DNA from: DASSUW01 sp036257565
GTDB lineage: Bacteria > Actinomycetota > Thermoleophilia > Solirubrobacterales > Solirubrobacteraceae
Assembly: GCA_036257565.1 (NCBI GenBank)
Contig: DATAFH010000045.1
Location: forward strand, 1 to 49,211
Length of the DNA stretch: 49,211 bases
Reading direction: 5' to 3'
Positions 31,186 through 39,553 of the stretch are shown here, one piece after another. The notes beneath the pieces are model-generated. The model had not been told where the DNA came from. It was given only the letters and a program-made list of their open reading frames with translations, and searched no databases. How positions within the stretch are numbered: the stretch's first letter is position 1; every line of letters starts with the position of its first letter. A program made the translations under genes and the position numbers.

Positions 31186-32208
31186 ATGAGCCAGGCCGAG
31201 GCGACCTCGCTGGACGGCGTGCGACTGCTGTCGCACCGTCCCTCCGTGCTCTACAAGGTCGAGCACCTGGCGACCGACCCGGTTGACGGGGACATTGCAG
31301 TTGACGGGCTGCTGCTGACCGGGCCCGGCTGGAGCGACGCGCTGCGGGAGCTGCTGAAGGCGGTGTCGGTGTCCGAGCGGGCGTGCCTGTTCGCGCTGCG
31401 GCTCTCCGACGAGCAGGCGCTGCCGCTGCCCGCCGAGACCCTGCTCGACCGCGCGCGCACGGACTGGTTCCCGGACTTCCTGTCGCACGGTCAGATGAAG
31501 CCGCACTTCCAGCCGATCGTGGACCTGGCGACCGGCCGCGCCTACGGTCGCGAGGCGCTGATGCGCGGACGGCTCGGCGCCGTCGAGGTCCGCGGCGGCG
31601 AGCTGATGGCCGCCGCCGAGGCGCACGACGCGCTGTTCTCCTTCGACTACCGCGCCCGCACGGCTGCGCTCGAGACCGGGCTCCCGCTGCTCCCCGACGG
31701 CGAGGTGCTGTTCGTCAACCTCGACCCGCGGGCCTCGCTCGACGTCGATGCCACGATCCGCACGACCTGGCCGGTGGTGACCCGGATGAACGCCGATCCG
31801 TCACGGATCTGCATCGAGGTGGTCAAGCCGGAGCGCTGCGCCGACCGCGACATGCTCGCCGAGATGGTCGCCGCACACCGCGAGCGCGGCGCCCAGATCG
31901 CGCTCGACGACCTCTCCTGCGGCACCGAGGCGCTGCTCTGCCTCGACGTGCTGCGCCCGGACATCGCCAAGATCGACCTGGCGCTCACCCAGGGCATCCA
32001 GCACTCCGAGGCCCGCCGCAAGCTGGTCGCCGCGCTCGTCGAGCTCGCCCACGAGCACGGGACGAAGGTCGTAGCCGAGGGCATCGAGCGCATCGACGAG
32101 TTCCACACAATGCTGGAGCTCGGCGTCGACCTCGGCCAGGGGTTCTACTTCGGCCAGCCGACCGAGCGGCCGATGGCCGTCGATCCCCGCCTCTTCCTGA
32201 GGCGATAG
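31186..32208 (+). CDS. EAL-domain protein (c-di-GMP phosphodiesterase)
   Basis: A 340-residue protein with an N-terminal region of about 95 residues of unknown fold and an EAL domain. Catalytic-type residues are all seen: the signature Glu in YGREALMRG, Asn in LFVNLDP, Glu in ICIEV, the Asp pair in ALDDLSCG (DDFG variant), Lys in AKIDLAL, Glu in VVAEGIE and QGFYFG. It should hydrolyse c-di-GMP to pGpG, though the loop change DDLS for DDFG could alter dimer control. No GGDEF or membrane domain is present. ATG 31186 is preferred; GTG 31183 is one codon upstream. It could tune polysaccharide output encoded elsewhere in the window. Confidence 0.86.
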   Translation: MSQAEATSLDGVRLLSHRPSVLYKVEHLATDPVDGDIAVDGLLLTGPGWSDALRELLKAVSVSERACLFALRLSDEQALPLPAETLLDRARTDWFPDFLSHGQMKPHFQPIVDLATGRAYGREALMRGRLGAVEVRGGELMAAAEAHDALFSFDYRARTAALETGLPLLPDGEVLFVNLDPRASLDVDATIRTTWPVVTRMNADPSRICIEVVKPERCADRDMLAEMVAAHRERGAQIALDDLSCGTEALLCLDVLRPDIAKIDLALTQGIQHSEARRKLVAALVELAHEHGTKVVAEGIERIDEFHTMLELGVDLGQGFYFGQPTERPMAVDPRLFLRR

Positions 32209-32589
32209 GGGCCTAGCGCGGCGCGCGCCGGACAGGGGCGATCTCGCACGCCGCGAGATCCGCGGCACGCCGGCGCCGCCGGTTCCCGCGGTAATCGTCG
32301 CGGGGCGCGAACTCGAACGGCACACGGTCGATCGCGGGACTGCCGCGCCGGGGGCAGTCTGTCGCCGAGTCCAGGTGCGGGTCCGCCAGGGTCGTCCGTG
32401 AGACCTTCAGCCCCCATGGACATGGGCGGCGGCGGCGACTACGAGCGCCGGTACGGACCGCGAGAGCTGCGCGTGCCGGCCCTGCGCAGATCCCGGCTAC
32501 CGCTGCTCGGGCGGCTACGGGATGTCGGGGCGACGGTGATGGGTTGGCCCCCCACGCGAGCTTGGCCGGCCCGCCGGTAGCCTTGCTGC
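32209..32589. other. Intergenic stretch with possible gene remnant
   Basis: 381 bp between EAL and Hsp20 genes. On the minus strand one frame (32213-32400) reads plausibly (FEFAPRDDYRGNRRRRRAA) with protein-like codon choice but has no usable start, so it may be a remnant. A plus-strand frame from ATG 32416 to 32580 has no recognisable content. The palindrome CCATG-GA-CATGG lies at 32414-32425. Confidence 0.45.
32578..32583 (+). promoter_or_regulatory. hsp20 -10 box
   Basis: TAGCCT ends 6 nt before GTG 32590. No Shine-Dalgarno is visible, consistent with a leaderless message. A HAIR-type or CIRCE heat-shock operator was looked for here and not found. Confidence 0.4.
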
Positions 32590-33039
32590 GTGGCCCACGA
32601 GCGAGACCTGTTCGCCAACTTCGAGCGCATGCGGCGGGAGATGGACGAGCTGTTCGGCGACGTCTTCGACCGCCGGCTCGCACCCTCGCGGCGCGGCGGC
32701 TTCTCGCCCGCCGTCGACGTCTACTACGTCGCCGACCCGCCGAGGGCCGTCGTCCGCGCCGACCTCGCGGGCATCGACCCGCGCGAGATCGAGCTGCAGA
32801 TCCACGGCCGCGAGCTCGTCCTGGCCGGCAACCGCCGCCCCGAGGGCGGCGAGGAGCGCGTCTACCAGCAGCTCGAGGTTGAGCACGGCCCGTTTCGCCG
32901 CGTCGTCGCGCTCGGCGTCGACGTCGACCCCGACCATGCGAACGCCTCCTACGAGGACGGCATGCTGACCGTCGAGCTGCCGCTCGCCCGCGCCGAGGCA
33001 CGCACCGTGCCGATCCAGCAGGCGGACCCGAACCAGTGA
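32590..33039 (+). CDS. Hsp20 / alpha-crystallin small heat shock protein
   Basis: A 149-residue small heat shock protein, an ATP-independent holdase that keeps unfolding proteins soluble. The N-terminal arm (FANFERMRREMDELFGDVF) precedes an alpha-crystallin domain at residues 35-130 (SPAVDVYYV, VVRADLAGIDPREIELQIHGRELVLAG, VALGVDVDPDHANASYEDGMLTVELP). The I-x-I-type tail motif is VPI near residue 142. GTG 32590 gives the standard N-terminus. It lies 160 bp before lon on the same strand, so holdase and protease may be induced together. Confidence 0.93.
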   Translation: MAHERDLFANFERMRREMDELFGDVFDRRLAPSRRGGFSPAVDVYYVADPPRAVVRADLAGIDPREIELQIHGRELVLAGNRRPEGGEERVYQQLEVEHGPFRRVVALGVDVDPDHANASYEDGMLTVELPLARAEARTVPIQQADPNQ

Positions 33040-33199
33040 TCCCGCCCGCGAACACCCGGACTGCCAGGCGGCCGCTGATCACCCCCTGGCGGCGTCCTCA
33101 ACCCTTGAAATGCCAGAGGCATTCCTGCGGGTCTGCGTCCTTGCCAGGCGGCGCCAGCGACCACCTGGACAGCACGCGTGTCCACGGGCGGAATCACCA
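33040..33199 (+). promoter_or_regulatory. hsp20-lon intergenic control region
   Basis: 160 bp carrying a -35-like TTGAAA (33104-33109), a perfect inverted repeat AATGCC-AGA-GGCATT at 33109-33123 starting on its last base, an 11-bp direct repeat TGCCAGGCGGC (33062-33072, 33142-33152), and GCCAGG/CCTGGC (33063-33068/33085-33090). A matching TAnnnT -10 was not found at normal spacing. The palindrome position suggests repression of lon. Confidence 0.4.
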
Positions 33200-35554
33200 G
33201 TGATCGAGCTGGCAACGGCCGACGGCGACATCGCGGCCCGCGATGCGCCGCTGCCCGCCGAGCTGCCGGTCCTGCCCCTGCGCGACTCCGTCACCTATCC
33301 GGACACGCTGACCCCGCTGGCCGTGGGCCAGGAGCGCTCGGTCCAGCTCGTCAACGACGTGCTGGTCGGCGACCGGATGCTCGTGATGGTGGCCAGCCGC
33401 GAGCCGGAGGAGGACACGCCCGGGCCGGAGCAGCTGTACGAGGTCGGCGTCGCCGGGATGGTGGCCCGCATGCTCAAGGTGCCGGACGGCTCGCTGCGCA
33501 TCCTCGTCCAGGGCGGCCAGCGCGTGCGGATCGAGGAGTGGCTCGGCACCGAGCCCTACCTCACCGCCCGCGTCTCCGAGCTGCCCGACGTGGTCGACGA
33601 GGGCCCCGAGCTCACCGCGCTCATGCGCAACGTCCAGCAGACGTTCAGCCAGATCATCGAGGAGGTCCCGTACCTCCCCGAGGAGCTCCAGATGGCGGTC
33701 GCCAACCTCGAGGACCCGTCGGCGCTCAGCCACCTGATCGCCGGCGCGCTGCGGATCGGCAGCGACGAGCGCCAGGCGCTGCTCGAGGAGGTCGACGTCG
33801 CCCGCCGCCTGCGCCGCCTGTCCGAGACCCTCGCCCGCGAGCTCGACATCGTCGCCATCGGCTCGAAGATCCAGAGCCAGGTCAACGCCGAGATGGAGAA
33901 GGGCCAGCGCGAGTGGGTGCTGCGCCAGCAGCTCAAGGCGATCCAGGACGAGCTGGGCGAGCAGGACCCGGCCGAGGCCGAGGTCGACGAGCTGCGCGAG
34001 CAGCTCGCCGCGCTCGAGCTGCCGGAGACCGTCCGCACGCAGGTCGACCGCGAGCTCTCCCGCCTCGAGAAGCTCCCGCAGGCGGCCGCCGAGCACGGCG
34101 TCATCCGTACCTACCTGGAGTGGATGGCCGCGCTGCCGTGGGGCAAGGGCACCGAGGACAACCTCGACCTGCAGCACGCGCGGGCCGTGCTCGACGAGGA
34201 CCACTACGACATCGAGAAGGTCAAGGACCGGATCCTCGAGTTCCTCGCGGTCCGCAAGCTCAAGCCGGACGCCCGTGGCTCGATCCTCTGCTTGGCCGGC
34301 CCGCCCGGCGTGGGCAAGACCTCGCTCGGCCAGTCCGTGGCGCGCGCCCTCGGGCGGCGGTTCGAGCGCATCAGCGTGGGCGGCGTCCGGGACGAGTCGG
34401 AGATCCGCGGCCACCGCCGGACCTACATCGGCGCCATGCCGGGGACGGTCATGCGCGCGCTGCGCGACGCCGAGTCGAACAACCCCGTCTTCATGATCGA
34501 CGAGATCGACAAGATGGGCGCCGACTACCGGGGCGACCCGGCGAGCGCGATGCTCGAGGTGCTTGACCCCGAGCAGAACTCCACGTTCCGAGACCACTAC
34601 CTCGACGTCCCGTTCGACCTCTCGCGCGTGATGTTCATCTGCACGGCCAACGACATGGATCGCGTGCCCGGCCCGCTGCGCGACCGCATGGAGGTCATCA
34701 CGCTGGCCGGCTACACGGCCGAGGAGAAGCTCCAGATCGCCCGCCGCTACCTCGTCCCGCGCCAGATCGAGCGCAGCGGTCTCAAGCGCTCGCAGGTCGC
34801 GTTCAGCGACGCGGGCCTGCGGGCGATCGTCGCCGATTACACGCGCGAGGCGGGGGTGCGCTCGCTCGAGCGCGAGATCGGCTCGGTGTGCCGGAAGGTC
34901 GCCGTCCAGGTGGCGATGGGCACGCACGACGGCAAGGTGTCGGTGACCGCGCCCCGCGTGCGTGAGCTCCTCGGCCGCCCGCGCTTCTACGCCGACGTGC
35001 GCCGCCGCACGGCCGAGCCGGGCGTGGCCACCGGGCTCGCCTGGACACCCGTTGGCGGCGATGTCCTGTTCGTTGAGGCGACCGCGATGCCGGGCAAGGG
35101 CAGGCTGACGATCACGGGCCAGCTCGGCGACGTGATGAAGGAGTCCGCGCAGGCCGCGCTCTCGTACGTGCGTGGGCACGCGGACGCGCCCGACGACTGG
35201 TTCGCCACGCACGATCTGCATGTGCACGTGCCCGCCGGGGCGATTCCCAAGGACGGCCCGAGCGCCGGCATCACGATGGCCACCGCGCTGATGTCGCTGG
35301 TGTCCGGGCGGCCGGTGCGCGACGACCTCGCGATGACGGGCGAGCTCACGCTGAGCGGCCAGGTGCTGCCCATCGGGGGGCTCAAAGAGAAGGCGCTCGC
35401 CGCCCAGCGCGCGGGCATCCGCCGGGTCGTCGCGCCGCGCCGCAACGAGGCAGACCTCGAGGACATCCCGGAGCCGCTGCGGGACAAGATGGAGTTCGTG
35501 TGGGTGGGGGAGGTCGGCGAGGTGTTCGACGCCGCCCTGACCGACGGTCGTTGA
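33200..35554 (+). CDS. lon: ATP-dependent protease Lon
   Basis: A 784-residue LonA. Order: substrate-binding N domain (residues 15-205, ELPVLPLRDSVTYPDTLTPL), coiled helical segment (KGQREWVLRQQLKAIQDELGE), AAA+ module with Walker A (GPPGVGKTS) and Walker B (VFMIDEIDKMG), then the protease domain with the Ser-Lys dyad: Ser in PKDGPSAGITMA and Lys in GLKEKALAAQRAG. It degrades damaged and regulatory proteins in the cytosol. GTG 33200 is chosen because it begins just before the conserved N domain; an ATG 90 bp earlier would add non-conserved residues across the palindrome. All catalytic residues seen are intact. Confidence 0.96.
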   Translation: MIELATADGDIAARDAPLPAELPVLPLRDSVTYPDTLTPLAVGQERSVQLVNDVLVGDRMLVMVASREPEEDTPGPEQLYEVGVAGMVARMLKVPDGSLRILVQGGQRVRIEEWLGTEPYLTARVSELPDVVDEGPELTALMRNVQQTFSQIIEEVPYLPEELQMAVANLEDPSALSHLIAGALRIGSDERQALLEEVDVARRLRRLSETLARELDIVAIGSKIQSQVNAEMEKGQREWVLRQQLKAIQDELGEQDPAEAEVDELREQLAALELPETVRTQVDRELSRLEKLPQAAAEHGVIRTYLEWMAALPWGKGTEDNLDLQHARAVLDEDHYDIEKVKDRILEFLAVRKLKPDARGSILCLAGPPGVGKTSLGQSVARALGRRFERISVGGVRDESEIRGHRRTYIGAMPGTVMRALRDAESNNPVFMIDEIDKMGADYRGDPASAMLEVLDPEQNSTFRDHYLDVPFDLSRVMFICTANDMDRVPGPLRDRMEVITLAGYTAEEKLQIARRYLVPRQIERSGLKRSQVAFSDAGLRAIVADYTREAGVRSLEREIGSVCRKVAVQVAMGTHDGKVSVTAPRVRELLGRPRFYADVRRRTAEPGVATGLAWTPVGGDVLFVEATAMPGKGRLTITGQLGDVMKESAQAALSYVRGHADAPDDWFATHDLHVHVPAGAIPKDGPSAGITMATALMSLVSGRPVRDDLAMTGELTLSGQVLPIGGLKEKALAAQRAGIRRVVAPRRNEADLEDIPEPLRDKMEFVWVGEVGEVFDAALTDGR

Positions 35555-35604
35555 GGGCGGCGGAACACGGGTATGCTCGTGAAAACGGACCGCGGAGAGG
35601 TGGT

Positions 35605-36063
35605 ATGGCACAAGCCCGAAAGAAGGCCAAGAAGGCGCAGAAGGCGGCCCTGAAGGCGCGCTACAACCCGTACGTTCAGCGCATCGTCGAGGACGAGGAC
35701 CTGCGCGACAACATCGTGCAGGCGTACGAGTCCGCACGCAGCGCCTATGGCCGGCTGAGCAACGGCAAGTCGCCCACCAAGCAGATCTTCGACGACAAGA
35801 AGCTGCAGAAGGACGTCAAGAAGGCTGCCGAGTCGTTCAAGGACGCCAGCGTCGCGCTGCGGGAGTCGCCCAAGAAGAAGCGCAAGGGCGGCCTCGGCAA
35901 GCTGCTGTTCATCGGCCTGGCCGGCGCCGGCATCGCCCTCCTCGTCTCCGAGCCGCTGCGCAAGAAGGTGCTCGACGCCCTGTTCGGCGCCGAGGAGGAG
36001 TTCGAGTACACGTCGACCACCACCGCCTCCACCCCGAGCCAGACGGCGGGCTCCACCACCTGA
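35605..36063 (+). CDS. Lys-rich single-pass membrane protein, unknown function
   Basis: A 152-residue protein I cannot assign. The first 15 residues are Lys/Ala-rich (RKKAKKAQKAALKARY), followed by a helical charged domain (IVEDEDLRDNIVQAYESARSAYG), a second Lys-rich patch (SPKKKRKGG), one membrane helix near residues 98-115 (LLFIGLAGAGIALLVS) and a Thr/Ser-rich tail. The basic patches on the N-terminal side suggest that side is cytosolic and may touch DNA or phospholipid. ATG 35605 has GGAGAGGTGG upstream, and TATGCT at about 35573 could be its -10. It follows lon by 50 bp. Confidence 0.72.
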   Translation: MAQARKKAKKAQKAALKARYNPYVQRIVEDEDLRDNIVQAYESARSAYGRLSNGKSPTKQIFDDKKLQKDVKKAAESFKDASVALRESPKKKRKGGLGKLLFIGLAGAGIALLVSEPLRKKVLDALFGAEEEFEYTSTTTASTPSQTAGSTT

Positions 36064-36087
36064 TCCTCCTCGCGAGCTGCCGGGCGC

Positions 36088-36468
36088 TCAGCCGTCCGGC
36101 AGCAGCGGGATGTCCCACAGCAGGATGGCGGCGACCCCCGCGGCCAGCGCGGCGAGGCCGGCGAGCACCCCGAGCACCCGCTGCGTGCGGGTCGTCTGCG
36201 CCGCCCGCTCCTGCGCGATCTGCGCCTGCTCGAGCGACCGCTCGAGCAGCTCCTCCGCCCACTTGAACTCGAGCGCCAGCATCGCGAGCCCGATCGGGAT
36301 CAACACGAACGCCGGGCCAGGCGTGACGATCATCACGACCCCCGCGACGAGGATCAGCGTGCCGAGCGCCGCGAACCCGATGCGGTACACGCGGCTGCGC
36401 CGATAGTGCGTCGCCCGCCGCGCCTCGAGCCGCTCGACGAGCTTCGGGCGCGGTCGCCGCTCTGCCAT
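36088..36468 (-). CDS. PGPGW-family transmembrane protein
   Basis: A 126-residue membrane protein of the PGPGW (TIGR02611-like) family. Two hydrophobic helices form a hairpin around the signature VTPGPAFVLIPIGLAMLALEF; a charged amphipathic helix (WAEELLERSLEQAQIAQERA) and a third hydrophobic segment follow. The N-terminus is basic (RRPRPKLVERLEARR). The biochemical role of the family is unknown. ATG 36468 is used (a GTG is one codon upstream); TACGGT on the minus strand (36486-36491) is a possible -10, 17 nt before the ATG. Confidence 0.8.
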   Translation of the reverse strand: MAERRPRPKLVERLEARRATHYRRSRVYRIGFAALGTLILVAGVVMIVTPGPAFVLIPIGLAMLALEFKWAEELLERSLEQAQIAQERAAQTTRTQRVLGVLAGLAALAAGVAAILLWDIPLLPDG

Positions 36469-36514
36469 CACCTGAAGTGTGCCAAACCGTACCTAGCCCG
36501 CCGCAATGCTCCGC

Positions 36515-36520
36515 TAGCTT
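36515..36520 (+). promoter_or_regulatory. -10 box of the ABC exporter genes
   Basis: TAGCTT ends 7 nt before ATG 36528 in the 59-bp divergent gap shared with the PGPGW gene, consistent with a leaderless transcript for the exporter pair. Confidence 0.4.
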
Positions 36521-36527
36521 CGAGCGC

Positions 36528-37514
36528 ATGAACGATCATGCGATCGTCGTCGAGGGTCTCGAGAAGTCCTACGGCTCGGTGCGCGCCCTGTGTGGCGTCG
36601 ACTTCGCCGCCAGGACCGGGAGCATCCTCGGCCTGCTGGGCCCCAACGGCGCCGGCAAGACCACCGCGGTCCGCGTTCTGGCCACTCTGCTCGAGCCCGA
36701 CGGCGGAACGGCGCGCGTCGCCGGGCTCGACGTCGTGAAAGACGCGGGGGCGCTGCGCGCGCGCATCGGCCTCGCGGGTCAGTACGCGGCCGTGGACGAG
36801 AACCTGACTGGCTTCGAGAACCTGGAGATGGTCGGACGGCTGTACCACCTCGGCAAGGCCGAGTCCCGCAAGCGCGCGCAGGAGCTGCTCGAGCGCTTCG
36901 AGCTGACCGATGCCGCCAAGCGGCCGGCGAAGACCTACTCGGGCGGCATGCGCCGCCGGCTCGATCTCGGGGCGGCACTCTTGGCCCGTCCGCCCGTCCT
37001 GTTCCTCGACGAGCCGACCACCGGCCTCGACCCGCGTGCCCGCATCGGCATGTGGGAGACGATCGAGGCACGTGTGCAGGCCGGCACCACCGTGCTGCTC
37101 ACGACGCAGTACCTCGACGAGGCCGACCGGCTCGCCGACAGCATCGTCGTGGTCGACCACGGCCGCGTCATCGCCACGGGCACGTCGGACGAGTTGAAGG
37201 ACCAGATCGGCGGCGAGCGCCTCGAGGTCGAGCTCGAGGACTCCGGCGACGCCGAGCCCGCGATCTCGGCGCTCGCCGAGCTTGCCCAGGATCGGCCCAG
37301 CGCCGACGGCACGACGCTCCGGGCACCCGTGCGCGCGCGCCCCGGCATCATCCCGGACGCCGTGCGGCGACTGGACGCCGCCGGAGTCGGCGTGGTCGAC
37401 ATCGCGCTGCAGCGGCCGACGCTCGACGACGTGTTCATCGCGCTGACCGGCCACGCGGCCGAGGAGGAGCCGGCGGACGAGGCGCCTCAGCGCGAGGAGG
37501 TGACGGCGGCATGA
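36528..37514 (+). CDS. DrrA-like ABC transporter ATP-binding protein
   Basis: A 328-residue ATPase of the daunorubicin-resistance (DrrA) family. Walker A is LLGPNGAGKTT, the signature is TYSGGMRRRLDLGAALL, Walker B with catalytic Glu is VLFLDEPTTGLD, and the switch His lies beyond LLTTQYLDEAD. The extra C-terminal domain (residues 220-310) is typical of DrrA and contacts its permease. It powers export of hydrophobic compounds or lipids through the permease encoded next, whose start overlaps its stop (ATGA). The acidic tail (EEEPADEAPQREE) is low complexity. The substrate cannot be inferred. Confidence 0.93.
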   Translation: MNDHAIVVEGLEKSYGSVRALCGVDFAARTGSILGLLGPNGAGKTTAVRVLATLLEPDGGTARVAGLDVVKDAGALRARIGLAGQYAAVDENLTGFENLEMVGRLYHLGKAESRKRAQELLERFELTDAAKRPAKTYSGGMRRRLDLGAALLARPPVLFLDEPTTGLDPRARIGMWETIEARVQAGTTVLLTTQYLDEADRLADSIVVVDHGRVIATGTSDELKDQIGGERLEVELEDSGDAEPAISALAELAQDRPSADGTTLRAPVRARPGIIPDAVRRLDAAGVGVVDIALQRPTLDDVFIALTGHAAEEEPADEAPQREEVTAA

Positions 37515-38284
37515 GCTCGCTCGCCGTGACGATCGAGGACTCGCTGATCCTCGCGCGCCGCAATCTGATGCGGATCCCGCGCCAGCCGGACCTGCTGATC
37601 GCCTACACGGTCCAGCCGGTCATGTTCGTGCTGCTGTTCGTGTATGTCTTCGGCGGCGCGATCCAGACGCCGGGCTTCGACTACGTCGACTTCCTGATGC
37701 CCGGCATCATCGTGCAGTCGATCGCGTTCGGCGGCTTCGTGACCGCGCTCGGTCTCTCCGAGGACGTCACGAAAGGCCTGATCGACCGCTTCCGGTCGCT
37801 CCCGATGTCGCGCGCGGCGGTGCTCGCGGGCCGCACGTCCTCCGACGTCCCGCTCAACTGCCTGTCACTCGCCGTACTGCTGGCCGTGGGCTTCGTGGCC
37901 GGCTTCAACATGACCACGGGCGCGGGCGACATCGCGCTCGGGATCCTGCTGCTGCTGTTCTTCGGCTACGCGTTCTCGTGGGTGTTCGCGCTCGTCGGCC
38001 TCTACTCGTCAACGCCGGAGACCGCGAACGCGATCGGCTTCACCGCGATCTTCCCGCTCACCTTCGCGTCGGGGATCTTCGTGCCCGCCGCGTCGATGCC
38101 TGACGGCCTGCGGCAGTTCGCGGAGGCCAATCCGTTCACCACGGTGACCGACGCGGTGCGGCACCTGTGGCTCGGGACGCCGGCCAACACGGACGTCTGG
38201 ATGTCGTTCGTCTGGTGCACGGCGATCCTCGCGGTCTTCGCGCCGCTGGCCGTCAACCGCTACCGCACGGTGGCCGCCAGGTAG
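37511..38284 (+). CDS. DrrB-like ABC-2 type permease
   Basis: A 257-residue ABC-2 permease with six predicted membrane helices, forming an exporter with the ATPase upstream. Family segments: RNLMRIPRQPDLLIAYTVQP near the N-terminus, FLMPGIIVQSIAFGG, DRFRSLPMSRAAVLAGR (the coupling loop) and FPLTFASGIFVPAASMPD. The start overlaps the ATPase stop by 4 nt. The stop (38282-38284) abuts the stop of the convergent R2lox-SCP2 gene with no gap. Exported substrate unknown; the lipid-linked neighbour is on the other strand, so a shared role is only a guess. Confidence 0.92.
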   Translation: MSSLAVTIEDSLILARRNLMRIPRQPDLLIAYTVQPVMFVLLFVYVFGGAIQTPGFDYVDFLMPGIIVQSIAFGGFVTALGLSEDVTKGLIDRFRSLPMSRAAVLAGRTSSDVPLNCLSLAVLLAVGFVAGFNMTTGAGDIALGILLLLFFGYAFSWVFALVGLYSSTPETANAIGFTAIFPLTFASGIFVPAASMPDGLRQFAEANPFTTVTDAVRHLWLGTPANTDVWMSFVWCTAILAVFAPLAVNRYRTVAAR

Positions 38285-39547
38285 TCAGCCGAACAGGCCG
38301 CGGGCGCGCCACAGCGTCCGCGGCCGTCCGCGCGGGCGCAGGCGGCCGGTGGTGACCGCCCGGCCCGGGTGGAGGCGGCCGGCCACGATGTCGACCCAAT
38401 CGTCGAAGCGGCACTGCAGCTCGAGGTCGACGTGCGGGGCGCGGCCCGGGCCGGCGGCCGTGGCGCCGTTGTCCAGCCGGATGTGCCACGGCTCGGCGTC
38501 CGGGAACTCCCACTGGAGGACGAACGGCTCGTCGGGCGCCTTGCGCAGGTCGAAGCTCCGGCGGATGCTGTCGAAGAGCATCGCCATCGCCTCGGGGTCG
38601 CGCGCCGGCGGGCCGTTGCGCTCGCCGAGGTAGCCCGCGCGCAGCATCGCGAGCCCGCGGGCCGCCCGCTCGGGCGCCGGCAGGTCCATCGGCATCGGCT
38701 GCGGGCCGGGCAGCGAGTCGATCGGCAGCCCGGCGGCGCGGAACTTGGCCTCGAACGACCGGGCGCCCTCCTCGTAGACGTGCTCGAGCGTGAAGCCGAA
38801 GCACTCGACATAGCGCTCGTCCCAGCCGGGCGGCACGAACACCGCGAGCGAGACCGGGGTGACGGCGCGCAGCTGTTCGGCGACCGCCTCCGGCACGTCG
38901 GGGTCCTCGGCCGCGAGGTCGCGCAGCAGCTTGACCCCGAAGCCGATGTGGCGCTGCTCGTCGAGCGAGACGTTGCGCATCCCCTCACGGAAGCCGGGCA
39001 GGGCGTCGCGCTGCGTCAGGTAGTCCGTGATGAAGTGCTGGCCCGGCTGGGCGAGCGTCGCCTCGACGACGAAGTGGTACATCGTCACGGCCTGCGCGAG
39101 CTTGGTGCGCGAGCGGTCGCGGCGCAGCTCGCCGACCACGCGGTCGAGCATCTCGAACGTCTTGAGGAAGCCCCACGTCAGCTCCGGGCGCGTGGCCTCC
39201 AGCGTGCCGCCGATCGAGCCGTCGCCGCGCTCGACGACCTCCTGCATGAAGCGGTTGAAGAACACCGCGTGCCGCGCCTCGTCGACCTGCTGGGTGGCGA
39301 GGAAGTACTTCTGCTCCTCGCGGGGCGCCGCGTCGATGAACGGCGAGAGGTCGTCGGTGACCGCGTCCTCGCCGTGGAAGAACATCGCGTAGTTCCACAG
39401 GGCGGCGCGGCGCTCGAGGTCGCTGAAGCGCTCGTGCCAGTGCTCGCGGTCGACGGAGAAGTCGATCTCCGTGGCCCGCCAGTTGCTCTGCTCCCAGCGG
39501 CGGTACAGGTCCTCATAGCTGAGCTGGTCCGCCGGCACGGAGCTCAT
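38285..39547 (-). CDS. R2-like ligand-binding oxidase (R2lox) fused to SCP2-like domain
   Basis: A 420-residue ferritin-like metalloprotein with an unusual extension. Dinuclear metal ligands are in place: E60 (FFHGEDAV), E90 and H93 (DEARH), E162 (VVEATL), E197 and H200 (DEQRH). V63 (E60+3) and Y157 (E162-5) match the Val/Tyr pair that forms the ether cross-link in Mn/Fe R2lox proteins, which separates this family from ribonucleotide-reductase R2. R2lox is usually about 300 residues; here residues 310-415 resemble an SCP2 sterol-carrier domain (FVLQWEF..WHIRLDNG..VDLELQCRFDDWVDIVAG). Both parts bind hydrophobic ligands, so lipid oxidation is likely; substrate unknown. ATG 39547 has TATCGT 6 nt upstream. 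Confidence 0.85.
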   Translation of the reverse strand: MSSVPADQLSYEDLYRRWEQSNWRATEIDFSVDREHWHERFSDLERRAALWNYAMFFHGEDAVTDDLSPFIDAAPREEQKYFLATQQVDEARHAVFFNRFMQEVVERGDGSIGGTLEATRPELTWGFLKTFEMLDRVVGELRRDRSRTKLAQAVTMYHFVVEATLAQPGQHFITDYLTQRDALPGFREGMRNVSLDEQRHIGFGVKLLRDLAAEDPDVPEAVAEQLRAVTPVSLAVFVPPGWDERYVECFGFTLEHVYEEGARSFEAKFRAAGLPIDSLPGPQPMPMDLPAPERAARGLAMLRAGYLGERNGPPARDPEAMAMLFDSIRRSFDLRKAPDEPFVLQWEFPDAEPWHIRLDNGATAAGPGRAPHVDLELQCRFDDWVDIVAGRLHPGRAVTTGRLRPRGRPRTLWRARGLFG

Positions 39548-39553
39548 GGGCCG

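Noticed and set aside
32213..32400. Minus-strand frame with protein-like codon use before hsp20
   Set aside because: No ATG, GTG or TTG start in a sensible place and no recognised family; kept only as a note in the intergenic entry.
32416..32580. Small plus-strand ORF ending just before hsp20
   Set aside because: No ribosome site, low-complexity product, and it would cover the hsp20 promoter.
38285..39547. Ribonucleotide reductase small subunit (NrdB/NrdF)
   Set aside because: No large subunit gene nearby, Val and Tyr occupy the R2lox cross-link positions, and the C-terminal SCP2-like domain is foreign to NrdB/NrdF.
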